Positions 52,101 to 61,034 are shown, numbered from the stretch's first letter. The stretch is DNA of 64,000 nucleotides from Superficieibacter sp. 1612_C1 (GCF_015234305.1 NZ_JADGMI010000003.1:417872-481871), one strand, 5' to 3'. The notes: generated by a model from the sequence alone, not told the origin. A program made the numbers and translations.

Positions 52101-52237
52101 CGAACAGCCGCGTGGCTATCGGTACCGGGATTATCGGCGGTACCCTGACGGCGACGCTGCTGGCGGTGTTCTTTGTTCCTCTGTTTTTTGTTCTGGTGAG
52201 GCGTCTCTTCACCCGCCAGCGGCCTCCTCAGGAGTAA
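49130..52237 (+). CDS. RND multidrug efflux pump, HAE1 family
   Basis: The 1035-residue inner-membrane proton-drug antiporter of the AcrB type. It starts MFSSFFVRRPVFAWVIA with TM1. TM4 has the proton-relay Asp pair (IGLLVDDAIVVVEN, about residues 408-409), and TM10 has the essential Lys (LSSKNAILIVEFA). Two large periplasmic porter/docking loops are present, with the usual 12 TM. It overlaps the adaptor gene start-to-stop and is followed 3 nt later by the outer-membrane channel, a complete tripartite operon. Closest by memory to EefB/MexD-type pumps. Confidence 0.95.
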   Translation: MFSSFFVRRPVFAWVIAILIMLAGVLAINTLPVAQYPDVAPPAVKISATYTGASADTLESSVTQVIEQQLTGLDNLLYFNSTSSSDGTVDITVTFEQGTDPDTAQVQVQNKVQQAESRLPSAVQQSGVTVVKSQSNFLLIAAVYDQSDKATSSDIADWLVSNVQDPLARVEGVGSLQVFGSEYAMRIWMDPTRLASYALMPSDIETALEAQNVQVSAGKIGALPSSSSQQLTATVRAQSRLQNADEFRNIIVKSKSDGSVVRLRDVARVEVGSEDYSSSAKLNGHPSAGVAVMLSPGANALDTATLVKNKVTEFQRQMPQGYAVAYPKDNTEFIKISVEDVIQTLFEAIILVICVMYLFLQNLRATLIPAVAVPVVLLGTFGVLALFGYSINTLTLFAMVLAIGLLVDDAIVVVENVERIMRDEGLPAREATEKSMGEISGALIAIALVLSAVFLPMAFFGGSTGVIYRQFSVTIISAMMLSVVVALTLTPALCGSLLSHSSPHTKGFFGAFNRLWGRTENGYQHGVLRGLRRSAAMMAVFLLLCGAMALAMWKLPGSFLPVEDQGDVMVQYTLPAGATAVRTAEVSRQVTDWFLTKEKANTDVIFTVNGFSFSGSGQNAGMAFVVLKNWSQREGDENTAQAIAQRATSELGSIRDASLYAMTPPAIQGLGQSNGFTFELMASGATDRDSLMKLRSQLLEAANKSSELQSVRANDLPQMPQLQVDIDNNKAVSLGLSLSDVTDTLSSAWGGTYVNDFIDRGRVKKVYIQGDSDSRSAPSDLGKWYVRGSDDSMTPFSAFATTHWEYGPESLIRYNGSAAFEIQGENASGASSGSAMDKMEALADSLPAGSTWAWSGLSLQEKLASGQAMSLYAISILVVFLCLAALYESWAVPFSVIMVIPLGLLGAAVAAWMRDLSNDVYFQVALLTTIGLSSKNAILIVEFAEAAVDEGYSLSRAALRAAQTRLRPIVMTSLAFIAGVLPLAIATGAGANSRVAIGTGIIGGTLTATLLAVFFVPLFFVLVRRLFTRQRPPQE

Positions 52238-52240
52238 ATT

Positions 52241-53605
52241 ATGTTTCGTTTTACCGTATTATTTGTCGCGCTCCTGACCGCGGGTTGTGTCTCTCTCGAT
52301 CCGCATTATGAACGCCCGGCCGCACCGGTTCCCGCCTCGTTGCCGGGAGCCCACGGCGAGGCAACGACCGTCATTAGCCAGTGGCAACAGGCGGTAAATG
52401 ATGCCCGCCTGAAAAAAGTGGTCAGCATCGCGCTGACCAGCAACCGCGACGTACAAAAAGCCATTGCCGATATTGAAGCCGCACGCGCGCAATACGGCGA
52501 AACCCGCGCGTCGTTATTTCCGACGGTTGATGCAGAGCTGAGCCATACGCGCAGTAAAACCATCGCCAGCGGCATCACGTCTTCGGCGCAAGCCGATGGC
52601 GCGGTTTCCAGCTTTGAGCTGGATCTGTTTGGCCGTAATCAGAGCCTGTCGCGGGCTGCGCGGGAAACCTGGCTTGCCAGCGAATACACCGCGCAGAATA
52701 CCCGTCTGACGATGATTGCCGATCTGACCACCGCCTGGGTCGCCCTGGCGGCGGACAACAGCAATCTTGCGCTGGCGCAGGAGACGATGAACAGCGCGGA
52801 TAACTCACGTAAGATCGTCGCCCGGCAGATGGCGGTCGGTACCGCCTCGGCGGGCGATTTAAGCAGTGCGGAGAGCGTTTACCAGCAGGCGCGCGCCAGC
52901 GTCGCCAGCTACCGCACCGCAGTGGCTCAGGATAAAAATGCCCTGAACCTGCTGGCAGGCGATACCGTTCCTGACAGCCTGCTGCCCGGCACGCTGGAAA
53001 GTCTCGGCAGCAACAGCATAAATCTGGTCCCGGCTGGCGTCTCCTCCTCGGTACTGCTGCGCCGTCCGGACATCCAGGAAGCAGAACATAATCTTAAAAG
53101 CGCTAACGCCAATATCGGTGCCGCGCGGGCAAATTTCTTCCCGACAATCTCACTTACCGCCAGCGCGGGCGTCGGTAGCGATTCGCTTTCATCGTTGTTC
53201 AGCCACGGTATGCAGGTCTGGTCGTTTGCACCCTCGGTGAGCCTGCCCCTCTTCACCGGCGGCAGCAATCTGGCGCAGCTGCGCTATGCCGAAGCGGAGA
53301 AAAAAGGGCTAATTGCTACCTACGAGAAATCGGTTCAGAGCGCCTTTAAGGATGTGGCCGATGCGCTGGCCCGGCGGGAAACCCTGGACGAAGAACTGGA
53401 TGCGCAGGAGCAATACGTCGCCGCCGAACAAAAAGCGCTGGATATCGCTACGAAAAGCTATCAGGCTGGCGTCGGCGATTATCTTTCGGTACTGACTGCT
53501 CAGCGGACTTTATGGTCAGCGCAAACAACGCTTATCTCCCTGCAACAGACCGATCTGGAGAACCGCATCACCCTCTGGCAATCGCTGGGTGGCGGCGTGA
53601 GTTAA
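52241..53605 (+). CDS. Outer-membrane efflux channel lipoprotein (NodT/OprM family)
   Basis: TolC-type channel of the tripartite pump. The lipoprotein signal has Cys16 (VALLTAGC) followed by VSLDPHYERP, typical of the NodT family. Two internally repeated OEP domains (about 60-245 and 265-450) include LLRRPDIQEAEHNLKSANANIGAARANFFP and the Tyr/Gln-rich helices. Length 454. The last gene of the pump operon; a GC-rich hairpin follows at 53612. Confidence 0.94.
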   Translation: MFRFTVLFVALLTAGCVSLDPHYERPAAPVPASLPGAHGEATTVISQWQQAVNDARLKKVVSIALTSNRDVQKAIADIEAARAQYGETRASLFPTVDAELSHTRSKTIASGITSSAQADGAVSSFELDLFGRNQSLSRAARETWLASEYTAQNTRLTMIADLTTAWVALAADNSNLALAQETMNSADNSRKIVARQMAVGTASAGDLSSAESVYQQARASVASYRTAVAQDKNALNLLAGDTVPDSLLPGTLESLGSNSINLVPAGVSSSVLLRRPDIQEAEHNLKSANANIGAARANFFPTISLTASAGVGSDSLSSLFSHGMQVWSFAPSVSLPLFTGGSNLAQLRYAEAEKKGLIATYEKSVQSAFKDVADALARRETLDEELDAQEQYVAAEQKALDIATKSYQAGVGDYLSVLTAQRTLWSAQTTLISLQQTDLENRITLWQSLGGGVS

Positions 53606-53611
53606 CCTTTC

Positions 53612-53631
53612 GCCGGGCGCTAACGCCCGGC
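53612..53631 (+). terminator. Efflux-operon terminator
   Basis: GCCGGGCG pairs with CGCCCGGC (loop CTAA), 7 nt after the channel stop. Only a weak T-run follows (ATCCCTCTT). A REP-like identity is also possible. Confidence 0.65.
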
Positions 53632-53777
53632 ATCCCTCTTGCAGAAAAGAAGATGCTTATTCAGGCAGCACAAATATATCCCGTGGTTACCTCAATTAAT
53701 TTCTTATCGCAAATAAGGGCGAAGGTCCGGCGCAAGTTCATCAATATAAAATAATAAGCTTGCTATCTTTGCCTTAT

Positions 53778-53794
53778 TGTTACAGTTTTGTTTC
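53778..53794 (+). promoter_or_regulatory. Possible PhoP box upstream of the phosphatase
   Basis: TGTTAC-AGTTT-TGTTTC is a direct repeat with 11-bp step, matching (T/G)GTTTA-N5-(T/G)GTTTA at 9 of 12 positions. It lies about 85 bp before the phoN-like ATG. phoN of Salmonella is PhoP-regulated, so the site is reasonable but weak. Confidence 0.35.
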
Positions 53795-53877
53795 AAGTGA
53801 GACCATAGTCACAGCTCATTTTGTCAAAAAAGCTACACTAGACCAGCTGATAAAACGACAAAATGCAAAGGGCTATT

Positions 53878-54624
53878 ATGAAAAAATTATTATTACCACT
53901 GGGACTTTCGTTATTATCTTTTAACGTTTTCGCATTATCCTCACCGGGCGACGATGTTACCACCAAACCTGACTTATATTATTTGAAAAACGATCAGGCG
54001 ATTAATAGCCTGGCACTTTTACCGCCGCCGCCGGAAGCGGGCAGTATTCAGTTTCTGAACGATCAGGCGATGTATGAAAAAGGTCGTCTGCTGCGTAATA
54101 CCGAGCGCGGTAAGCAGGCAGCGGCGGATGCCGATCTTGCTGCCGGCGGCGTGGCAAATGCGTTTTCGGAAGCGTTTGGGCATCCCATTACCCAAAAAGA
54201 CTCACCGGAGATCTATAAGCTATTAACCAATATGATTGAAGATGCGGGCGATCTGGCGACCCGTGGCGCGAAAGAAAAATATATGCGTATCAGGCCGTTC
54301 GCTTTTTATGGTGTCCCGACCTGTAATACTAAAGATCAGGAAAAATTGTCAACTAACGGCTCTTATCCCTCCGGACATACGTCGATTGGCTGGGCAACGG
54401 CGCTGGTGTTGACGGAAATTAATCCGCCCGATCAGGACAAGATTTTGAAGCGCGGTTATGAGTTAGGGCAGAGCCGGGTGATCTGCGGTTATCACTGGCA
54501 AAGTGATGTTGATGCGGCACGTATTGTCGGTTCGGCGATTGTGGCGACACTTCACTCTAATCCGCAGTTCCAGCAACAGCTTGAGAAGGCAAAGCAGGAG
54601 TTTTCGGGTTTCGCAAAACAATAA
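53878..54624 (+). CDS. phoN: Class A non-specific acid phosphatase (PhoN-like)
   Basis: A periplasmic vanadium-peroxidase-fold phosphatase of the PAP2 superfamily. A signal peptide (about 1-19, ending NVFA) is followed by the three motifs: KX6RP in [13 protein letters not shown] in [14 protein letters not shown], and SRX5HX3D in [12 protein letters not shown], with the catalytic and phosphate-binding residues all present. Length 248, usual for PhoN/PhoC. I start at the ATG at 53878 (MKKLLLPLG) after AAAGGG. It is monocistronic and convergent with the Mur-type gene. PhoC is an alternative name within the same class. Confidence 0.9.
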   Translation: MKKLLLPLGLSLLSFNVFALSSPGDDVTTKPDLYYLKNDQAINSLALLPPPPEAGSIQFLNDQAMYEKGRLLRNTERGKQAAADADLAAGGVANAFSEAFGHPITQKDSPEIYKLLTNMIEDAGDLATRGAKEKYMRIRPFAFYGVPTCNTKDQEKLSTNGSYPSGHTSIGWATALVLTEINPPDQDKILKRGYELGQSRVICGYHWQSDVDAARIVGSAIVATLHSNPQFQQQLEKAKQEFSGFAKQ

Positions 54625-54631
54625 TCGTCAT

Positions 54632-54660
54632 AATAAACCGGACTATACGTCCGGTTTATT
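54632..54660. terminator. Bidirectional terminator between phoN and the Mur-type gene
   Basis: AATAAACCGGAC pairs with GTCCGGTTTATT around TATAC, with A/T-rich arms giving a U-tract in both directions. It lies between stops at 54624 and 54666. Confidence 0.88.
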
Positions 54661-54665
54661 ATTGG

Positions 54666-56093
54666 TCAGCATTTCTCATTTCTCGCCATCATCCATTCCA
54701 CTAATTGATGCGTATTCGCACTGTGCGAACCTTTAAACAATACGGTATCACCCGGCTGGATCAGAGTTAATAACGCCGCTTTTATTTCATCGACAGTCGA
54801 AAAAAAGCGTCCTTTTTTATTTTCATCGAGCGCCTGCCAGCATTCCACGTAATGTTCGCCGATGAGATAAACACGATCGATATTACTGTGGTTAACCCTC
54901 TCCGCAAGCCCGGTATGATAACTCACCGCGTTCATACCCAGATCTGCCATCTCACCCAGTATCGCTATCCTGCGGCCTGCCAGCGGCTTTTCACTCAAGT
55001 TCTCCAGCGCGGCCTGCATTGAACCGGGATTGGCATTATAGGCATCATCAATTATGGTGAAAACACAACCGCCGATTTCAGCTGTAACTTCCCTTCCCCG
55101 TCCGGCCAGCGGCATAAAAGAGATTATTTTTTCAATCGCGGGTTCCAGAGGATAATTCAGTGCCGCAACGGCGGTGAGCGCTGCAAGGCTATTTATAGCC
55201 ATATGCTGTCCGGCTGCGGACAATGAATAATTTAACGTTTGTCCGTTAATCTGTGCCGCCACCTGATTTCCCGCAGCATCATAATGAAGTAACCGGCTGT
55301 CGCTCTCAGGATGATAACCGTAGGTTAACACCCTAAGCTTGCGGCTTAACGCCTTCTCAAGGACCGTTTCCCACTCCGCCATATCGCGGTTCAGAATGGC
55401 GATATCACCTGCTGTCATGCCCTGGAATATGGCGCTCTTGGTTAGGGCCACATCCCGCAACGTGTGTTTTTCTCCAAGGTGCGCTGGCTGAATATTCGTG
55501 AAGATCGCCACTTTTGGCTGCGCCATACGCGAGCTGACGCCCATGCGGCCAATGGCCATCTCGATGACCACATTCGGTGTATCCCATGGAATAGACGCCA
55601 GGTTCCAGGCGACGCCGCGTGGGAGATTAGCCGTAAGCCGACTTTGCCCCACCGCCCCCCACGCCGACAGCGCGGCGGCCAGCATGGCCACCGTGGTCGT
55701 TTTGCCCGCGCTGCCAGTAACGCCAATTACATTACCGCTCATCTTGTTACGCGCATAGCGGCCCATCGCCAGCAGGGCTTCCGTACCGTCAGCAACCTGA
55801 AGCAGTGGGATATTTTCCATGGCAATGGACTGCGGATCGGTGGTGATAATGCAGGATGGTGGCGTGGCCATCCTGGCGACCACGCTTGCCAGCATGCCGC
55901 AATTATCCGTGGCTGAACGGACCATAGCCATATTACCAGGCAGGATCGCGGGTGCAAAAATAGAAACTCCGGTTGCCGCCCAGCCTTCGGGAGGATGACG
56001 TACCCAGGTCCCTGAGGTCGCCAGCGCAACTTCATTGGCTGTCCAGAATGCAGAAACGATCGCTGCTTTACCCGATATAGCGTGTTCGCCCAC
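54666..56093 (-). CDS. Stand-alone MurF-like Mur ligase
   Basis: 475 residues with the ATP-grasping Mur ligase layout: an N-terminal substrate domain (about 1-110), a central domain with P-loop VTGSAGKTTTVAML (about 124-137) and downstream conserved IEMAIGRMG and TNIQPAHLG, and a C-terminal domain with DDAYNANPGSMQAAL and LGEMADLG. It is closest to MurF, yet is not in a cell-wall cluster, so it is probably a specialised amide-bond ligase. The start is GTG at 56093 after AGAGG. It is divergent from an alpha/alpha-toroid protein over a 205-bp gap and lies next to the Lap adhesin locus. Substrate unknown. Confidence 0.85.
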   Translation of the reverse strand: MGEHAISGKAAIVSAFWTANEVALATSGTWVRHPPEGWAATGVSIFAPAILPGNMAMVRSATDNCGMLASVVARMATPPSCIITTDPQSIAMENIPLLQVADGTEALLAMGRYARNKMSGNVIGVTGSAGKTTTVAMLAAALSAWGAVGQSRLTANLPRGVAWNLASIPWDTPNVVIEMAIGRMGVSSRMAQPKVAIFTNIQPAHLGEKHTLRDVALTKSAIFQGMTAGDIAILNRDMAEWETVLEKALSRKLRVLTYGYHPESDSRLLHYDAAGNQVAAQINGQTLNYSLSAAGQHMAINSLAALTAVAALNYPLEPAIEKIISFMPLAGRGREVTAEIGGCVFTIIDDAYNANPGSMQAALENLSEKPLAGRRIAILGEMADLGMNAVSYHTGLAERVNHSNIDRVYLIGEHYVECWQALDENKKGRFFSTVDEIKAALLTLIQPGDTVLFKGSHSANTHQLVEWMMARNEKC

Positions 56094-56298
56094 GGCAAAT
56101 CCTCTTTACTCACGTCCCGGCGTAGCAACGTTAATATATTAATATAATGAATAATACCTGACAGAATAACCGCTTCCCTCTGCGCTGGCGAGAGCCTGAC
56201 ATCGCCGGATATTGCGGGCAGTCATATTTCAATATATTAATCTGTGTTATAACTTCCGGCAAAATCAAAGGTTCTTGCACGGAATGCCAGGAGTTAAA

Positions 56299-57990
56299 AT
56301 GTCACTGAGTGATTTATTGGCGCGCATTCGCCCAGCCGCTGAAAAACTGGATGTTGCGGCGCTGTCCGCCCCTTACCCGGCGCAGGTTATTTTTTTCAGC
56401 GTCAGCGATGGCAAAGCGCGTGCGCATACGCATATCGCGCAGGGTGCAAACTTTGATTTAGCCTGGCAGAACGGCGCGCAGGCGCTTCAGCGTTGGCAGC
56501 AACGGCAGACAAACGAGCCTGTCTGGCTGCGAGTGGATTGCGTTAATAGCATTGAGGCGCTGCGTTGGGAGACGTTACAATACAAACTCAGCAAAACGAA
56601 ACGCAATTACTTTCGTTTTGGGTTAAGTTTTGATCCGTCTTTTACCCACGCCATTCTTGAGCAGGAAATCGCCGCCGGGGCGCTGATGTATCAGGGAACA
56701 GAAGGCGTCGCAACGCCAAACGCCGTCAATCTGGCCTCCTTCTCACGTCGTCGGTTTAATCACGAACTGCACTGGCCTGTAGAAGCTGACCAGCTACTCT
56801 GGCGCTTTACCACCCGGGCGGTATTCACTGACGGCCAGGAAAACTATCCCATTGAATCATCAGGTAAAAACTCCGGCTATCGCCAGCTTCCCGACTGGCA
56901 GGAGAAGGCGCTGGAGCAGATGATCCACAGCAGCACCGACTATCTGGCAAGGCAGGTTAAACAATCAGGACGCTACGATTACGGCTGGTTTCCCTGCTTC
57001 GATCGTCCCATTCCCACCTACAACACGTTGCGCCATGCCAGTTCGACGTATGCGCTGCTGGAAGGCTGGGAAGAAACGCGCGATCCCGCGCATCTTGCCG
57101 CCATCATCCGGGCGCTGGACGATCTCTCCACACAGCTTATTAAGACATATACCCTGCCAAACGGCAGCGAGGCGGAATTTCTGATTGATACCGGCGATGA
57201 AATTAAATTGGGCGGCAATGCGGTAACGATTCTGGCGATGACCAAGTATACCGATTTAACCGGCGACACCCGTTTTCTGGCACAGATGCACCGGCTGGCA
57301 AACGGCATTGCCGCGATGCAAAATTCCCAGACCGGCGGTTTTGTTCACGTCCTGCATGCTGCCGATCTGTCTGTCAAAGCGGAACACCGTATTATCTATT
57401 ACGACGGTGAAGCCGCCTTTGCCTTAATGCGCCTATACGGATTGACCCGGCAACCTCGCTGGTTGGCGATGGTAGAGCGGGCGGTGGATTATTTTATCGG
57501 GCAGAAGCACTGGCAGGCGCACGATCACTGGCTGAGCTATTGCATTAACGAACTGACGCTTTATCGTCCGCTGGAACGCTATTACCAGTTCGGCCTGGAT
57601 AACGTCCGCGATCATCTCGATTTTGTACGCCACCGTATTACCACCTATCCCACCTTGCTGGAATTAATGATGGCGGCCTCGCGGATGCTTACGCGTCTGG
57701 CGGATTCAGAGCATAAGCATTTACTGAAGGGTTTTCCGTTAACAGCGTTTTATGAGGCACTGGAAATACGCGCGCGCTATCTGGCAAACGGTTTTTTCTG
57801 GCCGGAACTGGCAATGTTTTTTAAAAATCCGTCACGCATCGTCGGCAGTTTTTTTATTCGTCACCATAGCTATCGCGTCAGAATAGACGATGTCGAACAT
57901 TACCTTTCCGGCTACGTGGCGTATCACAACTATCACCGCAGCGGTTCACCGACATTGAACGAAGCGGCAGAGCCAGACTATACTCGCTGA
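56299..57990 (+). CDS. Predicted alpha/alpha-toroid protein of unknown function
   Basis: 563 residues, no signal peptide. The N-terminal alpha/beta part (about 1-200) has paired blocks ([36 protein letters not shown]). From about 230 on, helical pairs carry repeated Gly/His/Tyr turns ([68 protein letters not shown]). This pattern is seen in (alpha/alpha)6 toroids such as glucuronyl epimerase-type and glycoside-hydrolase folds. I cannot assign a reaction. The ATG at 56299 follows CCAGGAG; 29 codons are open upstream. The stop lies 23 nt before the LapG-like gene, so the two are probably co-transcribed. Confidence 0.75.
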   Translation: MSLSDLLARIRPAAEKLDVAALSAPYPAQVIFFSVSDGKARAHTHIAQGANFDLAWQNGAQALQRWQQRQTNEPVWLRVDCVNSIEALRWETLQYKLSKTKRNYFRFGLSFDPSFTHAILEQEIAAGALMYQGTEGVATPNAVNLASFSRRRFNHELHWPVEADQLLWRFTTRAVFTDGQENYPIESSGKNSGYRQLPDWQEKALEQMIHSSTDYLARQVKQSGRYDYGWFPCFDRPIPTYNTLRHASSTYALLEGWEETRDPAHLAAIIRALDDLSTQLIKTYTLPNGSEAEFLIDTGDEIKLGGNAVTILAMTKYTDLTGDTRFLAQMHRLANGIAAMQNSQTGGFVHVLHAADLSVKAEHRIIYYDGEAAFALMRLYGLTRQPRWLAMVERAVDYFIGQKHWQAHDHWLSYCINELTLYRPLERYYQFGLDNVRDHLDFVRHRITTYPTLLELMMAASRMLTRLADSEHKHLLKGFPLTAFYEALEIRARYLANGFFWPELAMFFKNPSRIVGSFFIRHHSYRVRIDDVEHYLSGYVAYHNYHRSGSPTLNEAAEPDYTR

Positions 57991-58013
57991 CTCGCCTGCC
58001 CAGAAAAAGATCG

Positions 58014-58712
58014 ATGAACCGATGCCGTGGTATTCAGCCTGCCCCTTTCCGGCAACGATGGTTATCGTTCTGGGTAGTGGCGCTGCTTGTCGTTTCGTGT
58101 GGGCTTGGCGCAGGATGGGATTTCAATGCTATTACGCTTCGCACTCGCGATCTTTACGGCCCGGCGTCTCCGGCGGCGCAGCAGCGTATTAATGAATGGG
58201 CCGCGCTGCTAAAAAATCCGCCGCCTGCCAGCGTGCAGCAGAAATTAACGCTGGTTAATCAGTTCTTTAATTCGCGGATGGATTTTCGCGATGATAGTGT
58301 AGTCTGGCATCAACAGGATTATTGGGCCACACCCATTGAGTTTTTACGCAAAGGCGCAGGAGATTGCGAGGACTACGCGATCGCGAAGTATTTCACATTA
58401 CGTGAAATGGGGGTTCCTGCTAACCAGCTACGTATTACTTATGTTAAAGCGTTAACGCTAAATCAGGCGCATATGGTCGTCACCTGGTATTCCACGCCGG
58501 ATGCGATCCCTCTTGTTCTTGATAACCTGAAAACGGCTATTTTACCCGCCACTCAGCGAACCGATCTGCTTCCCGTATATGCTTTTAACGGTGAAGGATT
58601 ATGGCTTCCGCAGGCCGGAGGAAATAAACGTGTGGGTGACAGCAAACGCCTTTCCCGCTGGCAGGATCTTCTCACCAGAATGCGTGCAGAAGGATTTGAA
58701 CTTAATGAATAG
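58014..58712 (+). CDS. lapG: LapG-like periplasmic cysteine protease
   Basis: Bacterial transglutaminase-like cysteine proteinase (BTLCP) that cuts LapA-type adhesins off the cell surface. An N-terminal signal/anchor lies at about 16-34. The catalytic triad is Cys118 (GAGDCEDYAIAKY), His153 (NQAHMVV) and Asp170 (LVLDN), with His-Asp spacing as in P. fluorescens LapG. LapG enzymes are calcium-dependent; acidic residues near the N-terminal lobe (DFRDD) could take part. It lies directly before lapD and 2.6 kb before an adhesin with a PAAG cleavage motif. Length 232. Confidence 0.92.
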   Translation: MNRCRGIQPAPFRQRWLSFWVVALLVVSCGLGAGWDFNAITLRTRDLYGPASPAAQQRINEWAALLKNPPPASVQQKLTLVNQFFNSRMDFRDDSVVWHQQDYWATPIEFLRKGAGDCEDYAIAKYFTLREMGVPANQLRITYVKALTLNQAHMVVTWYSTPDAIPLVLDNLKTAILPATQRTDLLPVYAFNGEGLWLPQAGGNKRVGDSKRLSRWQDLLTRMRAEGFELNE

Positions 58713-58721
58713 GAAGTAGCC

Positions 58722-60677
58722 ATGTCCCTTTATAAACAGCTACTAATTGGTATATGTCTGTTTACGTTTATTCTTTTCTGCGGCAACTTTGTGGTGACGC
58801 TGGAGAGTTCGCGCGATCAATATCGTAACCAGCTCAGCGCACATGCACAGGATGCCGCCACCGCGCTGGGATTGTCGTTAACTACGCATATCGACGATCC
58901 GACCATGACCGAACTGATGGTCAACTCTATTTTTGACAGCGGCTACTTTTACAGTATCCGGGTCATCGACGTTAAAACCGGCAAAGCGATTATCGAGCGC
59001 AGCGACACACCGCAGAGCGCCAGCGTACCCCAGTGGTTTGTGAAGCTGGTGGCGCTGAATCCGGGAATGGGCGACGCCATTGTGATGCGCGGCTGGACCC
59101 AGGCGGCACGCGTTGAAGTGGTCAGCCACCCGATGTTTGCGCTGGCGCGCCTGTGGAACAGCACCATCGCCAGCTTTCTGTGGCTGGTCGGCTGTAGCAC
59201 GCTGTGCGTACTGGGCATGATCCTGTTGCTGCGTCGTCGCCTGCGCCCGCTGAACTACATCGTCGAACAGGCGATTGCCATCAGCCGCCGGGAGTTTCTC
59301 AACCTGTCGGCACTGCCCAAAACGCCCGAGCTGCGTCGGGTGGTCGACGCCATGAACATGATGGTCACTCAGCTTCAGGCGCTTTTCCGCGAGCAGGCGC
59401 AGCGCACGGAGACCCTGCGCCAGGAGGCGTACCACGATCCGCTCACCGGCGTCAGCAACCGCCGGGCCTTTGACATCCACTTACAGTCACGGTTGAGCGA
59501 TGAGGAGAAAGCCTCCGGGCACCTGATCCTGCTGCGTGTTCAGGATCTGGCGGGTCTCAACCAGCGAACAGGCGGTGCCAGGACCGATGCGCTTTTACAG
59601 GCTATTGCCCATCTCCTGATGGAGATCCAGCAGCGTTTTTTCCACGCTGGCAGCCTGCTGGCCCGCGTGCGGGGCGGTGAATTCGCCCTTATCGTGCCGG
59701 GTATTTTGCCGCAGGAGATGGAGACGCTGGTCAACATGCTTAGCACCCAGCTTAAGGCGCTGCATGAAACGGGAATGAGTGACGTCACACCTGTTGCGCA
59801 TTTTGCCCAGGTGCCTTTTCACTATGGCGATACCCCGCAGGCCGTGCTTTCTCAGGCCGATCAGGCGCTGGCGATGGCCGAGACCGAGATGCGTTACTTT
59901 GCCACCCACAGTGGCAATCCGCTGGCGAAAGCCGACGCGGAGCCGGAAGACGATCACCATGTCTGGCACACCCGTCTGACATCGGTGCTGCAAAACGAGT
60001 CGTTCGAACTGTTTGCCCAGCCGGTTTATGAGTGCAACCATCAGCACATCGCTATCCATCACAAGATCCTCGCCCGCATCAAAACGCCGGATGGCGAGAT
60101 AATCGCAGCGGGCCGGTTTATGCCGTGGATCCACCGTTTAGCGCTGGGCCGTCGCATGGATCTGGTTATGCTGAAGCAGACGCTGCGTGTGATGGAGAAA
60201 AACGACGATCGTCTGGCGCTGAGCATCAGCGGTGAAAGCGTGGCGGACGACGCGAGCCTGAACGCCCTGCTACACCCTCTCAAACAGGCACCGCATCTCG
60301 CCGCTCGCCTGACGCTCGAGCTGGATGAGAACGAACTGCCGGATCCCGAGCGCGTCAGCATCCTGATGAAAAAGCTGCGCGAGACCGGCTGTCGCCTGGG
60401 TCTTCAGCACTTTGGTGGACGCTTTCACCTTGTCGGCAACCTGCCGCAATGGGGACTGGCGTGGATCAAAGTGGACGGCAGCTATATCCGTAATATAGAT
60501 ACCGAAGCGGATAAAAAGCTTTTTATTGAAGCTATTTATTGGGCCACCCGGCAAATTAACCTGCCGCTGATTGCCGAGCGGGTTGAGACGGAGGGCGAAC
60601 TCGCTGTGCTGGAGAAAATAGGTCTCTACGGTGCTATGGGCCGCTACTTTGCCGATGTCAGCACCTTAACCCGCTAA
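58722..60677 (+). CDS. lapD: LapD-like c-di-GMP receptor
   Basis: Inner-membrane receptor that binds c-di-GMP and then sequesters LapG in the periplasm. TM1 (about 5-27), a periplasmic PAS-like LapD/MoxY domain (about 28-150), TM2 (about 152-172), HAMP (about 173-230), a GGDEF domain (about 240-390) and an EAL domain (about 405-645) are in the expected order. Both output domains look catalytically dead: GGDEF is RGGEF (VRGGEFALI), and EAL is replaced (HHKILARIKTP). This fits a receptor. Nine nt downstream of lapG; 651 residues. Confidence 0.93.
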   Translation: MSLYKQLLIGICLFTFILFCGNFVVTLESSRDQYRNQLSAHAQDAATALGLSLTTHIDDPTMTELMVNSIFDSGYFYSIRVIDVKTGKAIIERSDTPQSASVPQWFVKLVALNPGMGDAIVMRGWTQAARVEVVSHPMFALARLWNSTIASFLWLVGCSTLCVLGMILLLRRRLRPLNYIVEQAIAISRREFLNLSALPKTPELRRVVDAMNMMVTQLQALFREQAQRTETLRQEAYHDPLTGVSNRRAFDIHLQSRLSDEEKASGHLILLRVQDLAGLNQRTGGARTDALLQAIAHLLMEIQQRFFHAGSLLARVRGGEFALIVPGILPQEMETLVNMLSTQLKALHETGMSDVTPVAHFAQVPFHYGDTPQAVLSQADQALAMAETEMRYFATHSGNPLAKADAEPEDDHHVWHTRLTSVLQNESFELFAQPVYECNHQHIAIHHKILARIKTPDGEIIAAGRFMPWIHRLALGRRMDLVMLKQTLRVMEKNDDRLALSISGESVADDASLNALLHPLKQAPHLAARLTLELDENELPDPERVSILMKKLRETGCRLGLQHFGGRFHLVGNLPQWGLAWIKVDGSYIRNIDTEADKKLFIEAIYWATRQINLPLIAERVETEGELAVLEKIGLYGAMGRYFADVSTLTR

Positions 60678-60692
60678 TCAAGGAGATTGATC

Positions 60693-61034
60693 ATGCACTA
60701 TATCGAGCGTGACACCGGAGGTCGTGTTATCCGGGTTGAGGATGAACCATTTACCGGGATGACTGAACAGAGCGCCGATCTCACCTCTGAGCTCGGCCAG
60801 TGGTACAAAAAGCAGGAAGCCAGAGCGGCGACGTTATTACAGTTGCAGCAAAGCGATCTTGAGATGGTCCGCGTACTGGAAGACCTGATCGAAGTGCTGA
60901 TGAGTAAAGGCGTCATCAGCATTACCGACCTGCCACCAGCCGCACAAACGAAGCTCATAAGCCGGGCGCAGGCGCGTCGAACATTAAGCGGTCTCGAAGG
61001 ATTGATCGCCGATGACGATGAAGGATTAATTTAG
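60693..61034 (+). CDS. Small protein between lapD and the adhesin
   Basis: 113 residues, soluble, rich in Gln/Glu/Leu, with a helical central part (about 25-75). It begins MHYIERDTGGRVIRVEDEPF. Short proteins of this pattern, often annotated as 'tryptophan synthase beta-like', occur beside lap genes in Pseudomonas as I remember, without known function. The ATG at 60693 follows AGGAG (60681-60685), better than the TTG at 60687 in the same frame. It lies 15 nt after lapD, co-directional with the adhesin. Confidence 0.7.
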   Translation: MHYIERDTGGRVIRVEDEPFTGMTEQSADLTSELGQWYKKQEARAATLLQLQQSDLEMVRVLEDLIEVLMSKGVISITDLPPAAQTKLISRAQARRTLSGLEGLIADDDEGLI

